The notes under the pieces were generated by a model. The model saw only the letters and a program-made list of their open reading frames with translations. It was not told the DNA's origin and searched no databases. Shown piece after piece: positions 51,606 through 59,999 of a stretch of 64,000 bases of DNA. Position numbers and translations under genes: made by a program. Each line of letters starts with the position of its first letter. The stretch's first letter is position 1. This stretch comes from Bin5 sp965220715 (GTDB lineage Bacteria > Chloroflexota > Anaerolineae > Caldilineales > Caldilineaceae), in contig OZ244843.1 of NCBI GenBank assembly GCA_965220715.1, positions 1,426,001-1,490,000 of the forward strand, read 5' to 3'.

Positions 51606-52757
51606 CTAGATGTCCCCTTCCACCCACAGTTTCACCAGCTCCTGGTGTTGCCGCACGCCGGCCTCGCCCTCTCTGGACGAGGGTCCGTGCTCGAAATACG
51701 GGCTCTTGAGCGACCGCTGCTGCTGTTCACACGCGTAAATGTCCTCCTGCATGAAGTCGCCGGACGCCATCGGGTCTTCGGCGTCATCACTCTCATACTT
51801 GCCCCGCACCCGCTTCGACCAGAAGTTGAAAGAACGGATCGACTGCGAAGCGAACGCCAGCACTGAAACGTCAGCCAGTTTCGTGCGGACGACCACGCGG
51901 GTGCGGTCCGGCGCCAGCGGCGTCAGGTGAAACACCGACCACGAGTCTTCATTCTCTGCCAGTCCGATGCCCGGAAACAGCATCGGCACCCACGCGCCAG
52001 CCTGGTCGACCGGAATTACCAGCGGAGACGACGCGTTCTTTTCGACGTTCGCCGCGTATTCCGGACTGAGCGGCTCCCAAAAATAGAAGTGCGGACCAGC
52101 GAATCCGGACTCGCTGCGCCTGTGATCGTACATCGACAGCGTGCCGGAGTGCAGATGAGCCAGGTGATAGCTGTCAATATAATTCTCGACCACGATCTTC
52201 CAGTTCGCGGCAATTGTGTATTCAGTGCGGCCACTCTTGTACTCCACCAGTTCCTCGACCTTGTGGGGGCCAAGGCGGGGTTCCACGCCGCCGAACCAGT
52301 CCTCCACAGAGGTGGCATTCTCGTCAGGATGGACCCACAACATTCCCCGCCAACTGGCCACGGACGCCCTTTTCAACCCAAGACTCGACATATCCAAATC
52401 TGGAAACTGGTTTTTCCTGTCGGGCACGGAAAGCAAACAGCCTTCCAGACTGTATGTCCAGTCGTGGTAGGGGCAGGTGATGACTTGCCGCGTATTGCCC
52501 ACGGCGCGCAGCAGTTGCGTCCCCCGGTGACGACAGATATTGTGAAACGCCCGCAACTGTCGGTCCTGCCCCACAACAATAAAGATGTTGTTCAACCCTG
52601 CCTGCACCGATACATACTGCCCCGGTTCGCTGACGTCCTCCGTCAGACCGGCAAAAGCCCACGTTCGCGAAAATATGCACTCCTGCTCCCTGTCGAACCA
52701 GTCCTGGGAACTGTATGCCTCGACCGGCAAGATGGGCATGGTTCCGTTGCTATTCAT
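51606..52757 (-). CDS. Rieske non-heme iron oxygenase, large subunit
   Basis: 383 residues. The N-terminal Rieske domain has FHNICRHRG (Cys-x-His) and ITCPYHDWTYS (Cys-x-x-His); the C-terminal catalytic domain has NYIDSYHLAHLHSG, giving the two facial-triad histidines. These enzymes hydroxylate aromatic rings, quaternary amines or carnitine-type substrates and need a reductase, which is not adjacent. The start at 52757 is chosen because homology begins soon after and the upstream extension is basic and non-conserved. A TIR element lies directly downstream. Confidence 0.92.
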   Translation of the reverse strand: MNSNGTMPILPVEAYSSQDWFDREQECIFSRTWAFAGLTEDVSEPGQYVSVQAGLNNIFIVVGQDRQLRAFHNICRHRGTQLLRAVGNTRQVITCPYHDWTYSLEGCLLSVPDRKNQFPDLDMSSLGLKRASVASWRGMLWVHPDENATSVEDWFGGVEPRLGPHKVEELVEYKSGRTEYTIAANWKIVVENYIDSYHLAHLHSGTLSMYDHRRSESGFAGPHFYFWEPLSPEYAANVEKNASSPLVIPVDQAGAWVPMLFPGIGLAENEDSWSVFHLTPLAPDRTRVVVRTKLADVSVLAFASQSIRSFNFWSKRVRGKYESDDAEDPMASGDFMQEDIYACEQQQRSLKSPYFEHGPSSREGEAGVRQHQELVKLWVEGDI

Positions 52758-52928
52758 TCTGAGAGTCTTCCTGTCTCGTGGCTGACCGGCGCGGAATCCC
52801 CGAGTTGCCTGCAACGCCGGCCAATGTGATTCGCCGAACCGCCTGTGTACGCAAAGTGAAACGCAGGCGACTCGCCTTCATCTACGCAATACGTAATGTG
52901 GAAAAAGGGGTTTCAAACTGAACGAACA

Positions 52929-54140
52929 TTAGTTGCGGATGGCTTGCCGCACAGACTCCGCCGCCACTTCCAGCACTTCCGCCAGCTTCTCCGCCGCCAC
53001 CCCGCCGCCCTGCGCAAAATCCGGCCGGCCGCCGCCACCACCGCCGAACTGCCTCAGCGTATCCCGCAAGAGATTGCCCACGTGTAACGAAAGATCCTGT
53101 GAGCGGGCAAAAATAGCCGTCCCCTTGCCCCGCTGCGCGCAACCAAGCAGAGCCACAACGCCCGGCTCAGCAATGAGCGCCCGCGCCATCTTCTGTACCA
53201 ACGCCGGTTCAGAACTTTCCATCTCCTGCGCCACCAGCCGCAGACCCGCCACAGATTCGGCCCTCGCCAGCATTTCGCGCGCCCGATATTCGACAAGGGC
53301 CTCCTGCTGCACCTTCAACTCCCTCTCCGTGCTCCGGAGCGCCTCCTGCAGCTTCGCCACCAATGCCGGCACGTCCTGCACCGAGCTGTCCAGCAATCCG
53401 GCCGTCTCCGCCAGCAGCCCGCGTCGCTGCGCAGCATCCACCAGCGCCCTCCGACCGCACACGAAATGAACGCGGCTCCTGCCCCGGTGCTTCTCGACCC
53501 GAAGCAGCGAGATCAGCCCGATCTCCCCCGTCCGCCGCACGTGCGTGCCGCCGCACGCCGACCAGTCGAACTTGTCGATCTCCACAATGCGCGTCGATCC
53601 TTGCACGGTAGGTGCGCGCCGCAGCGGAACCTTCGCCCGCTCGTCTTCACTTACCCAATAAGCGCGAATCCGCCGGTCCCGCCACACCATCTCGTTGACG
53701 GCCGTCTCAACAGTGCCCATCTGCGCCGCAGAAAGCAGCGGCCCGTCCAAATCCACCGTGTTCAACGCGTCACCGAAATGGACGCTCACCGTCTCCAGTC
53801 CCAGTTGACGGTAGAACACCTGCGACAGCAGATGCTGACCCGAATGCTGCTGCATATGATCATATCGCCGCGGCCAACTGATCTGCCCGTTAACGCTCGC
53901 CGTCTCCTCCGGCAAAGCATCGGCCAGCAGATGCAGCACAGCGCCATCCGCCCCAACCTGCACGTCAACCACCGCCGTCCCGTTCAGACTGCCCGTGTCA
54001 TGCGGTTGACCGCCGGATGTGGGATAGAATGCCGATTCGCTCAACCGGACCGCTGGTTGGCCCTCGAACGTGAGCCGCTCGGCCACCTGCGAGACGAAGT
54101 TGGTACGGTAGGCGTCTTCGTAGTAGAGTCTCTCGTTCAT
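52929..54140 (-). CDS. Alanyl-tRNA editing protein AlaX-L with DHHA1 domain
   Basis: 403 residues, alanyl-tRNA synthetase editing domain without the synthetase core. HMQQHSGQHLLSQVF holds the HxxxH zinc pair and WSACGGTHVRRTGEIG the CxxxH pair; AFYPTSGGQPHDTG precedes them. A coiled segment (VAKLQEALRSTERELKVQQEAL) leads to a C-terminal DHHA1 domain with the glycine-rich GGGGGGRPDFAQGG, which binds the tRNA elbow. It removes serine or glycine from misacylated tRNA(Ala). It stands in the same direction as recF but 64 bp from it. Confidence 0.94.
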   Translation of the reverse strand: MNERLYYEDAYRTNFVSQVAERLTFEGQPAVRLSESAFYPTSGGQPHDTGSLNGTAVVDVQVGADGAVLHLLADALPEETASVNGQISWPRRYDHMQQHSGQHLLSQVFYRQLGLETVSVHFGDALNTVDLDGPLLSAAQMGTVETAVNEMVWRDRRIRAYWVSEDERAKVPLRRAPTVQGSTRIVEIDKFDWSACGGTHVRRTGEIGLISLLRVEKHRGRSRVHFVCGRRALVDAAQRRGLLAETAGLLDSSVQDVPALVAKLQEALRSTERELKVQQEALVEYRAREMLARAESVAGLRLVAQEMESSEPALVQKMARALIAEPGVVALLGCAQRGKGTAIFARSQDLSLHVGNLLRDTLRQFGGGGGGRPDFAQGGGVAAEKLAEVLEVAAESVRQAIRN

Positions 54141-54203
54141 ATGGTAAGTTGTCAGAACTTCAGGGGAAAGTTGCCAGTGGCTGGTGGCTGGTTACACCTC
54201 AGC

Positions 54204-55442
54204 TCAAAGTTCGCTGACCACTGGTGTTGCGGCGCCGGCCTCGATCTGAAGCCGTTGTGCGTCCTGTTGAAAATCTTCAGAAAACTGCCCCCAGTCGGTC
54301 GTTGTCACGATACCCTGCCGCACATCCGCCAGTGCCTTGAGCAGGGCCGCGCGCCGCTGCGCGTCCAACTCGCTCATCACGTCGTCCAGCAGCAGGATCG
54401 GCTTTTCACCTGTCGCTGCCGCCATTGCCTGCAGTTCAGCCAGTTTCAGCGCCAGCGCGCCCGTGCGTTGCTGTCCCCGGCTGCCGTATGTGCGTAAATT
54501 CCAGCCGTTGACGAGGAAGATTAGCTCGTCTCGGTGCGGCCCGTACAGCGAGCTGCCCGCATTCAACTCCACTCTGCGCCGGCCTTCCAGCCGTTCGCGG
54601 AAGCGCTCGCTGATCTTCGCCGCGTCCGTCTCCACGTAAGCAAGCGCATCCGCTTGGACTTCCTCGCCCTCGCGCAGCCGCTGATAGTCCTGTTCGGAGT
54701 AGAGGCCGGTATTGAAGCTCGGCAGGTACAGCAGATCCAGCGATTCCTGCTGCTGCGAAATGTCAGCATGAACGCGGCGCGCGATCGGGGCCAGATCGGT
54801 CAGATAGGTATGGCGCCGCGTGAGCACCTGCGTTCCCTGCTCCACCAGTTGATCGTCCCAGTATCTGAGTTGCGCCGCAACTGAGGCGCCGTCGGTCTGC
54901 TCCCGTTCCTGCAGCTGTTTGAGCAGGCTGTTGCGCTGCGTGACGATCTTCTGATAGCGGGAAAGGGCTTCACAGTACCGGCGGTCGATCTGGCAAAGGG
55001 CGATGTCGATGTAGCGGCGGCGTTCACTGGGGCTGCCGGAAATGAGCGTGAGATCCTCCGGCAGAAAAAGTACCGCCCGCAGATGGCCGATCAGGTCCAT
55101 GCCGCGCCGGGGCGCGCCGTTGACCCGCACCAGCTTCGTGTAGTTCAGGCGGTCAGCGCGCAGCGTGAACAGAATTTCAAGGGTCGTTGACCTCTCCGCC
55201 CGTATCACATCACCCTGGATGCGGGCGTATGGGATCGGCTCGTCCGCGGCAGCCCTGTTCACCGCTTCACGCTCAGTCCGAGCATGACGGGATTTGCTCG
55301 TCGCCAGGTAATAAACGGCCTCGAGCAGATTGGTTTTGCCCTGGCCGTTGCGGCCCTGTACAAGCGTTACCGGCGCGCTGAAGGCCAGATCCAGTTCTCG
55401 GTAGTTGCGGAAATGTTCCAGATGGAGCCGGGAAAGAAACAT
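54204..55442 (-). CDS. recF: DNA replication and repair protein RecF
   Basis: 412 residues, ABC-type ATPase of the SMC/RecF family. FLSRLHLEHFRNYREL at the N-terminus, Walker A GRNGQGKTNLLEA, VLFLPEDL, YGPHRDEL, SRGQQRT signature and LLLDDVMSELD Walker B. It loads RecA at gaps in the RecFOR pathway. The usual dnaA/dnaN/gyrB neighbours are absent: an M16 peptidase is upstream and AlaX downstream. Confidence 0.96.
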   Translation of the reverse strand: MFLSRLHLEHFRNYRELDLAFSAPVTLVQGRNGQGKTNLLEAVYYLATSKSRHARTEREAVNRAAADEPIPYARIQGDVIRAERSTTLEILFTLRADRLNYTKLVRVNGAPRRGMDLIGHLRAVLFLPEDLTLISGSPSERRRYIDIALCQIDRRYCEALSRYQKIVTQRNSLLKQLQEREQTDGASVAAQLRYWDDQLVEQGTQVLTRRHTYLTDLAPIARRVHADISQQQESLDLLYLPSFNTGLYSEQDYQRLREGEEVQADALAYVETDAAKISERFRERLEGRRRVELNAGSSLYGPHRDELIFLVNGWNLRTYGSRGQQRTGALALKLAELQAMAAATGEKPILLLDDVMSELDAQRRAALLKALADVRQGIVTTTDWGQFSEDFQQDAQRLQIEAGAATPVVSEL

Positions 55443-55479
55443 TGGTCAGCGATCGCTAGTCAGCATGGGCAGCTCGATA

Positions 55480-56817
55480 CTATTCAGGCAAATACCAGCC
55501 AACGGTCTGTTTGTTGCGGCTGAACCACGTCTGCGCGACCCGCTGAATGTCGGCCGCGGTCACCGCCTCCAGGTTTACCAACCAGCCGTCGAACCAGTCG
55601 CTGTCCGCAATCATCTCACTGAAGCCCAGCCAGTAGGCCTGATTTGTCACACTTTCACTGCTGAAGGCGAACTGCGCTTTGGTCTGCTTGATCGCTTTGT
55701 CCAGCTCCTCCGCGGTCACAGGCTCCTCCTGCATCCGTTCGATCTCCGCCCAGATCGCGTCCTCCAACTCCTGGTGCGTGACTTCCTGTGCAAGTGTAGC
55801 GCTGAAGCCGAAGACATAGGGATCAATCGTTGGCATGTACGAGGAAGAGACGCCTACCGCCATCTCCTTGTCCACAAGCGCCCGGTAGAGCCGGTTGCTG
55901 CGATTGGAAGAACCTCCCCCGAATAGCCCCATCCCCTTCGCGCCGCTTAGGATGCTATCCAGCACCGTCAGCGGGAAGAAGTCCGGATTTTGCGCGGCTG
56001 GCGCATGAAATGCCAGGCCGAGGTAGGAGGTCTGATCGGTGCCCCGCAAAACGATGCGCCGCTCCGCCCGTTGCTCCGGCTCCTGCAAACGCATCTCCGG
56101 CACAGTCGGCCCCCCCGCTAGGCCGCCAAAGAAGTGGTCGAGGCGGTCGGCCATCTGTGCGCCGTCAAAATCGCCCACGGCCACCGCTACGGCGTTGTTG
56201 GGCGTGTAAAAGGTGCGGTAGTGCTCGTAGAGATCGTCGCGGCGCATCGTCAGCAAATCCTGTTTCCAGCCGATGACCGGATGGCGGTACGGGTGCGTCT
56301 GGAACGCCGCCGCCTGCATCTCCGTATTCAAGAGCCAGCGGTAGCTGTTCTCACTGCCCTCTCTCTCGCTGATGATGACCGAGCGTTCCGATTCGGTCTC
56401 CTCAGCGTCGAAGATTGCATTGGCCATGCGGTCGCTTTCCACGTCCAGGGCCAGCTCGATGCGCTCTGCCGGGAAGGTCTCGAAATAAGTCGTCCAGTCT
56501 TGCCAGGTCATGCCGTTGAAGGCGCCGCCGGCGCGGGCCACCGCTTTGTCAAAAGACCCCTGCGGATACCTGTCCGTACCCTTGAAAAGCATGTGCTCCA
56601 CCCAATGGCTGATGCCGGTACCGCCGGGCATTTCGTTGCGGCTTCCGACCCGGTAGAAGATCCAGAAACTGGCTACTGGCGCCAGGTGGCTCTCTTTGAG
56701 AAGGATCTGCAAGCCGTTGTCAAGCCGTGTCTTATGCACGCTGCCATTGTCCGGCGCGCGCGCAGTTCTGTCTGCTGCCATCAGTTCTGGCTCCTGTTCC
56801 TGTCTGAGCTGTAACAT
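55480..56817 (-). CDS. M16 family zinc peptidase (M16B)
   Basis: 445 residues. The inverted zinc motif HWVEHMLFKGT (HxxEH) with the downstream glutamate region, the N-terminal TRLDNGLQILLKESHLAPVASFWIFYRVGSRNEMPGGTGISHW, and a second inactive-type half (VSSSYMPTIDPYVFGFSATL). One subunit of about 450 residues fits the bacterial M16B peptidases that work as homo- or heterodimers on peptides. The ATG at 56781 is an alternative start. 37 bp separate it from recF. Confidence 0.92.
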   Translation of the reverse strand: MLQLRQEQEPELMAADRTARAPDNGSVHKTRLDNGLQILLKESHLAPVASFWIFYRVGSRNEMPGGTGISHWVEHMLFKGTDRYPQGSFDKAVARAGGAFNGMTWQDWTTYFETFPAERIELALDVESDRMANAIFDAEETESERSVIISEREGSENSYRWLLNTEMQAAAFQTHPYRHPVIGWKQDLLTMRRDDLYEHYRTFYTPNNAVAVAVGDFDGAQMADRLDHFFGGLAGGPTVPEMRLQEPEQRAERRIVLRGTDQTSYLGLAFHAPAAQNPDFFPLTVLDSILSGAKGMGLFGGGSSNRSNRLYRALVDKEMAVGVSSSYMPTIDPYVFGFSATLAQEVTHQELEDAIWAEIERMQEEPVTAEELDKAIKQTKAQFAFSSESVTNQAYWLGFSEMIADSDWFDGWLVNLEAVTAADIQRVAQTWFSRNKQTVGWYLPE

Positions 56818-56865
56818 TCGTTCCTGGGAAGTCGACCGTGATCATGTCGACATGATTGCCAGCCT

Positions 56866-57891
56866 TCATTCTATCATGACCGCTTCGTTCTGAGCTGCCC
56901 GGCCCGCCCGTTTCTGGGCCTTGGTGAAGTCGCTCCAGCGGAGTTGCTGGCGCCAGAAATAGTATGCGCCGAGCAGCGTCACCGGCGCCCACAGTGCCGC
57001 ATGCAGAGTGAGGGTATAGCTGGCGGCCAACTGGGCATCGATCCCGTATGCGACGAGCGTTTCGATGGCGGGCGTATCGAAGGTGCCGATGTAGCCGGGC
57101 GCAGACGGCAGCGTTGTCGCCAGATTGACGATGCCGTTGATTAACATCAGCGCCAGAAAGCTGACGCTGAAGGCGAAGGCATGCATCACAAACCAGTACT
57201 TGACCGTCTCCATCAGCCATACCACGATACTTGTGGCAAAGATTAAGAGCAGGTCGCGGCCGCTGCGCATGCTGCCCAGCCCAGCCATGAACCGTTCAAA
57301 GAAGCCGTCGGTCCGTTCACGAATTCTTGCCGGCAGTAAATGTTCGGCAAGCCAGCCATAAAGCGTGGCGATCCGCCGAGGGCGGACCGTGATCCAGATG
57401 AAAACCGCGGTTATGATCAGCAACAGGACAGTCACAAAGACCACAAACCGCTGAAAGGCTGCTGGAATCGGCGCGAAAGGCAGGGCCAGGAAGACAAACA
57501 ACAACATCACCAGTCCGTCGAAAATGCGCTCGATTATCACCGTTGCCAAGCTGGAACTGATCGGGATCTCCTCCCGCTGCCATAGGACGTAGGCGCGCAT
57601 CACCTCCCCAGCGCGAAAGGGGTATACGTTGTTGCCGAAATAGCCGATGCAGACGACCGGAAAGAGCTTGGCGAGAGAGACCGGTTTGAGGTGGCGCAGC
57701 ATAAAGTGCCAGCGCCATGTGCGCGCCCATAGTCCCACCATATAGACGGCCACACCGGGAATGATCCACCAATAGTTGGCCTGCCCCATCGTCCGCCATA
57801 CCTCCGGCAGATGGAGACCCGGCAGAATCAGATAGAGAAAAAAGAGGCTGATCAATATCCCGATCAGCAACTGGGCCGTGCGTTTCATCAA
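56866..57891 (-). CDS. Membrane flippase-like protein (lysylphosphatidylglycerol synthase TM family)
   Basis: 341 residues with about eight helices and no soluble domain: LIGILISLFFLYLILPGL, YWWIIPGVAVYMVGLWARTWRWHFML, YFGNNVYPFRAGEVMRAYVLWQR and the C-terminal LPSAPGYIGTFDTPAIETLVAYGID. This is the UPF0104/LPG_synthase_TM pattern, whose members move lipids or lipid-linked substrates across the membrane. No lysyltransferase domain is attached, so aminoacyl-lipid synthesis is not expected. The gene upstream is the SWIM protein, beyond the repeat region. Confidence 0.86.
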   Translation of the reverse strand: MMKRTAQLLIGILISLFFLYLILPGLHLPEVWRTMGQANYWWIIPGVAVYMVGLWARTWRWHFMLRHLKPVSLAKLFPVVCIGYFGNNVYPFRAGEVMRAYVLWQREEIPISSSLATVIIERIFDGLVMLLFVFLALPFAPIPAAFQRFVVFVTVLLLIITAVFIWITVRPRRIATLYGWLAEHLLPARIRERTDGFFERFMAGLGSMRSGRDLLLIFATSIVVWLMETVKYWFVMHAFAFSVSFLALMLINGIVNLATTLPSAPGYIGTFDTPAIETLVAYGIDAQLAASYTLTLHAALWAPVTLLGAYYFWRQQLRWSDFTKAQKRAGRAAQNEAVMIE

Positions 57892-58029
57892 CTCCCCTTG
57901 GCGTCGCTTATCTCCCCATTATTCCACAGGTCGCTGCCCCACTGAAATCCGTCCCAACTGTCACCAGGACCTGTCATCCAGGCTCCCCTCCCTCTTGGTA
58001 ATTCTTTCTCCTCTCCTTTGGACGCTTGC

Positions 58030-58192
58030 GAGTGCCTCGCCCGCCACAACCATTCGCGACCCAAAGTGTGTCGAGCAAAGGTGTCTCTCACTTCTCACTC
58101 CTCTTCCCTCTCTCCTCACATTTGGGCGGTCGGGCCTTCGGCCCTCCCTTGTGCGGGGGGACACCCCCCGCAACGCCCCCCGACAAAAACAG
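58030..58192. repeat. Degenerate TIR-element copy 3 (core only clear)
   Basis: The core GGCGGTCGGGCCTTCGGCCC (from 58125) and the following GTGCGGGGGGACACCCCCCGCAACG match copies 1 and 2. To its left, GCGACCC...GAGCAAAGGTGTCTCTC resembles the left interior of copies 1 and 4. The terminal GTAAC.ACT ends are not clear, so this copy looks decayed. Confidence 0.6.
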
Positions 58193-58223
58193 GCCGCGCC
58201 AGCGCCGCACTATTCTCCAACCC

Positions 58224-58404
58224 CTGACCCCTGCAGTTCCCCTGGCCCCCCTGGCCCCTGCCCCCCGCCCCCGCCCCTGGCCCCTGCCCCTGCCCCTGCC
58301 CCTGCCCCTGCCCCCTGCCCCCTGCCCCCTGCCCCCTGGCCCCTGGCCCCTGCCCCTTGGCCCCTGCCCCCTGCCGTTCCCCCTGCCGTTCCCCCTTCTA
58401 ACCC
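58224..58404. repeat. C-rich low-complexity array, G-quadruplex-prone on minus strand
   Basis: Nearly unbroken units CCCCTG and CCCCCTG, ending with two CCGTTCCCCCT units as in the array at 59.93 kb. The minus strand reads GGGGCAGGGGCAGGGG and so on, which can form G-quadruplexes. No coding signal. It starts with a CTGCAGTTCCCCTGG core like the other arrays. Confidence 0.85.
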
Positions 58405-58409
58405 CGGGC

Positions 58410-58441
58410 AAAAAAAAGTGCCAGGCCATATGGCCTGGCAC
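58410..58441 (-). terminator. Intrinsic terminator of the SWIM-protein gene
   Basis: A 24-bp perfect palindrome (58418-58441, arms GTGCCAGGCC/GGCCTGGCAC with an ATAT loop) is followed on the minus strand by eight T (58417-58410). It begins 36 bp after the stop codon of the SWIM gene. Confidence 0.9.
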
Positions 58442-58476
58442 ACAAAGGTAGACTATCTGGACTGTCGTCGCCTGGG

Positions 58477-58728
58477 CTATCCCGGAATGGGGAGCATCGC
58501 AGGCTGTACCGCCTCACCGAGAATCTCTTCCATCGCCATTACGTGGGCACAGATGCTTCTGCGTTGAAACTCTTCGCAATCACAATCCCAGGAACCCTGA
58601 TCATAAGAAACGCGGTGATCAGAGTTCTCGCCGTGAATCTTCACCTGCAGGCTGTTCACCCAGAGGCGCTCGTCACGTTCGGCTGCGTACTGGCGGGCTT
58701 TGATGATACGGCTGGCAATCGCGTCCAT
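58477..58728 (-). CDS. SWIM zinc-finger protein
   Basis: 83 residues. The SWIM signature CxCxnCxH is present as WDCDCEEFQRRSICAHVMAMEEIL. The N-terminal strands (LWVNSLQVKIHGENSDHRVSYDQGS) precede it as in SWIM domains of SWI2/SNF2 and MULE-type proteins, but here it is stand-alone; it may bind DNA or protein partners. AAGGA lies 8 nt before the ATG. A strong promoter at 59043 and a hairpin lie upstream in a ~300-nt leader; an intrinsic terminator follows. Confidence 0.86.
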   Translation of the reverse strand: MDAIASRIIKARQYAAERDERLWVNSLQVKIHGENSDHRVSYDQGSWDCDCEEFQRRSICAHVMAMEEILGEAVQPAMLPIPG

Positions 58729-58811
58729 TCTGTGTTCCTTTCTCTGAATTGAATAACGCTGAAGTAACGAAACGGTACAGAGTCAGGCTCCCGGCAGATG
58801 CGCGTGTACGA

Positions 58812-59036
58812 AAATAACAACACCCAGGCACAGCGTGCGCCTAGGTGTTTGCAGCAGTTGCAATCAGTGCAACTCGATATGAATTTCGGCTACAACTCCT
58901 GAAATTCACCGCGTTCACGCTCATCCTTGAGGGTCAACTGTTGTCTGACCGGCCCAACCGACTATCCACTGCACGGACGGATCTGCTCCCTTTGTGCTGG
59001 AAATTTTCAGAGCCGTTCATCATGGGGGGCACGGCT
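58812..59036 (-). ncRNA. Candidate small RNA or long leader with terminator-like hairpin
   Basis: A near-consensus promoter (59043-59071, minus strand) predicts a transcript from about 59036. After ~190 nt comes a hairpin (58819-58849, 11-bp stem with one mismatch) followed by GTTATTTT. Either a ~225-nt RNA ends there, or the hairpin attenuates transcription into the SWIM gene that starts at 58728. No known RNA family is recognised. A 28-codon reading frame beginning at an ATG near 59020 is present but has no strong ribosome site. Confidence 0.45.
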
Positions 59037-59042
59037 ACCCCT

Positions 59043-59071
59043 AGTATAAGCTGTTGCCCCTCGGCTGTCAA
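59043..59071 (-). promoter_or_regulatory. Near-consensus sigma-70-type promoter
   Basis: TTGACA (59066-59071) and TATACT (59043-59048) on the minus strand, spaced exactly 17 bp. The first annotated gene downstream is the SWIM-protein gene, 315 bp from the -10 box. Confidence 0.78.
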
Positions 59072-59260
59072 CCGCTCTGTGAACGGGTGGAACCCGCGAC
59101 AGGCCACGCGTCTCCCGCGAGTCTGTCGACAATTACTCTGGTGGGAGCCCATCCGCCAACCTGAATGCTTCTTCAAATTTTCGCAATCTGCGTGATGGAC
59201 AATTTGCCTACGATCTGGCTACGATCTGCTGAAAGTGTCCATCTACGACCCGGAGGCGTC
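59072..59260. other. Intergenic, nothing further recognised
   Basis: Between the promoter at 59043-59071 and the end of the SHOCT-like gene. No domain or repeat seen. Confidence 0.35.
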
Positions 59261-59647
59261 CTATTCCACGTAAATCTCAACCAGTTCATCATCATCGCGG
59301 ACCTCCAGAATCTTGCCATGCAGGCCCGACCGCAAGGCGTTGCGAATCTCCTCTACGTCCAGTTCAGCCACGTCGGGTACGAACCGTGCGCCGACGGCCA
59401 ACCCTATGTTGACCAGCCCAAGCGGAATCGTCATGTTGACGCGCGTTTTGCCGCTCCTCGTATCGGAGACGCGCAGACGGAGCCAACGCCCCCCTCCCTC
59501 TGCGCGTTTGTCGGCTGTCCCCTGCTGGCGGCGGGCCTGTTTGTCGTTTTTCCCCAGCGCGGCTAACAGACGCGCGCCTTCTTCCGCGCTTATCTTGCCG
59601 TCTTCGATCAGTTTCAATACACGCATTCGCTCTTCGGCTGTTGCCAT
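59261..59647 (-). CDS. SHOCT-like domain protein
   Basis: 128 residues. The N-terminal ~30 residues (EERMRVLKLIEDGKISAEEGARLLAALGK) are a SHOCT-like helical hairpin, the unit found at the ends of YvlB/LiaX-type envelope proteins. After a basic linker comes a small beta-domain: WLRLRVSDTRSGKTRVNMTIPLGLVNIGL...LDVEEIRNALRSGLHGKILEVRDDDELVEIYVE. The same beta-domain pattern without the SHOCT part is seen in the gene at 61844. No signal peptide. It lies downstream of the ABC-2 exporter on the same strand, separated by a repeat region. Confidence 0.82.
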   Translation of the reverse strand: MATAEERMRVLKLIEDGKISAEEGARLLAALGKNDKQARRQQGTADKRAEGGGRWLRLRVSDTRSGKTRVNMTIPLGLVNIGLAVGARFVPDVAELDVEEIRNALRSGLHGKILEVRDDDELVEIYVE

Positions 59648-59729
59648 GTCATCCTCTTCCTGAAATCAAGACCAACGCCCTCTTATGCACCCGCTGCAAC
59701 CTCCAACCTACTCCAGTCCTGTTCCAAAA

Positions 59730-59895
59730 GTAACGACTCAGCCATATTCAGTTCGCCACCATGCGTGAGGCGAGCGAAGGCGCCTCTCACTCCTCACACC
59801 TGGTCTTTGGGCGGTCCGGCCTGCGGCCCTCCCTTGTGCAGGGGGATTCCCCCCGCAACGCCCCCCCCAAAAACCAGTGCTAACACGCCGCCCCA
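59730..59895. repeat. Degenerate TIR-element copy 4 (left end and core)
   Basis: The left end GTAACGACTCAGCC (59730-59743), preceded by CCAAAA, matches copies 1 and 2. GTGAGGCGAGCGAAGG is shared with copy 1. The core GGCGGTCCGGCCTGCGGCCC starts at 59810. The right terminal repeat is missing; a C-rich array (59922 onward) takes its place. Confidence 0.65.
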
Positions 59896-59921
59896 CCAAA
59901 GCCGCACGAGTCTCCAGCCCC

Positions 59922-59999
59922 TGACCCCTGCCGTTCCCCCTGCCGTTCCCCCTGCCGTTCCCCCCGCCGTTCTCCCCGCCGTTCCCCAGCCGTTCCCCC
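59922..59999. repeat. 12-bp tandem array CCGTTCCCCCTG
   Basis: About six units of CCGTTCCCCCTG with minor variants from 59931, ending exactly at the stop codon (60000-60002, TAG on the minus strand) of the ABC-2 permease gene. It shares the AACGGC core with the heptamer arrays. Confidence 0.88.

Noticed and set aside
58088..58441. Gly/Arg-rich minus-strand frame through the C-rich array
   Set aside because: Its protein is only the translation of the GGGGCAG repeat.
58729..59260. A known structural RNA (tmRNA, 6S, RNase P) in this gap
   Set aside because: I could not match any conserved core of these RNAs, nor complementary 5'/3' ends; only a promoter and terminator-like hairpin are supported.
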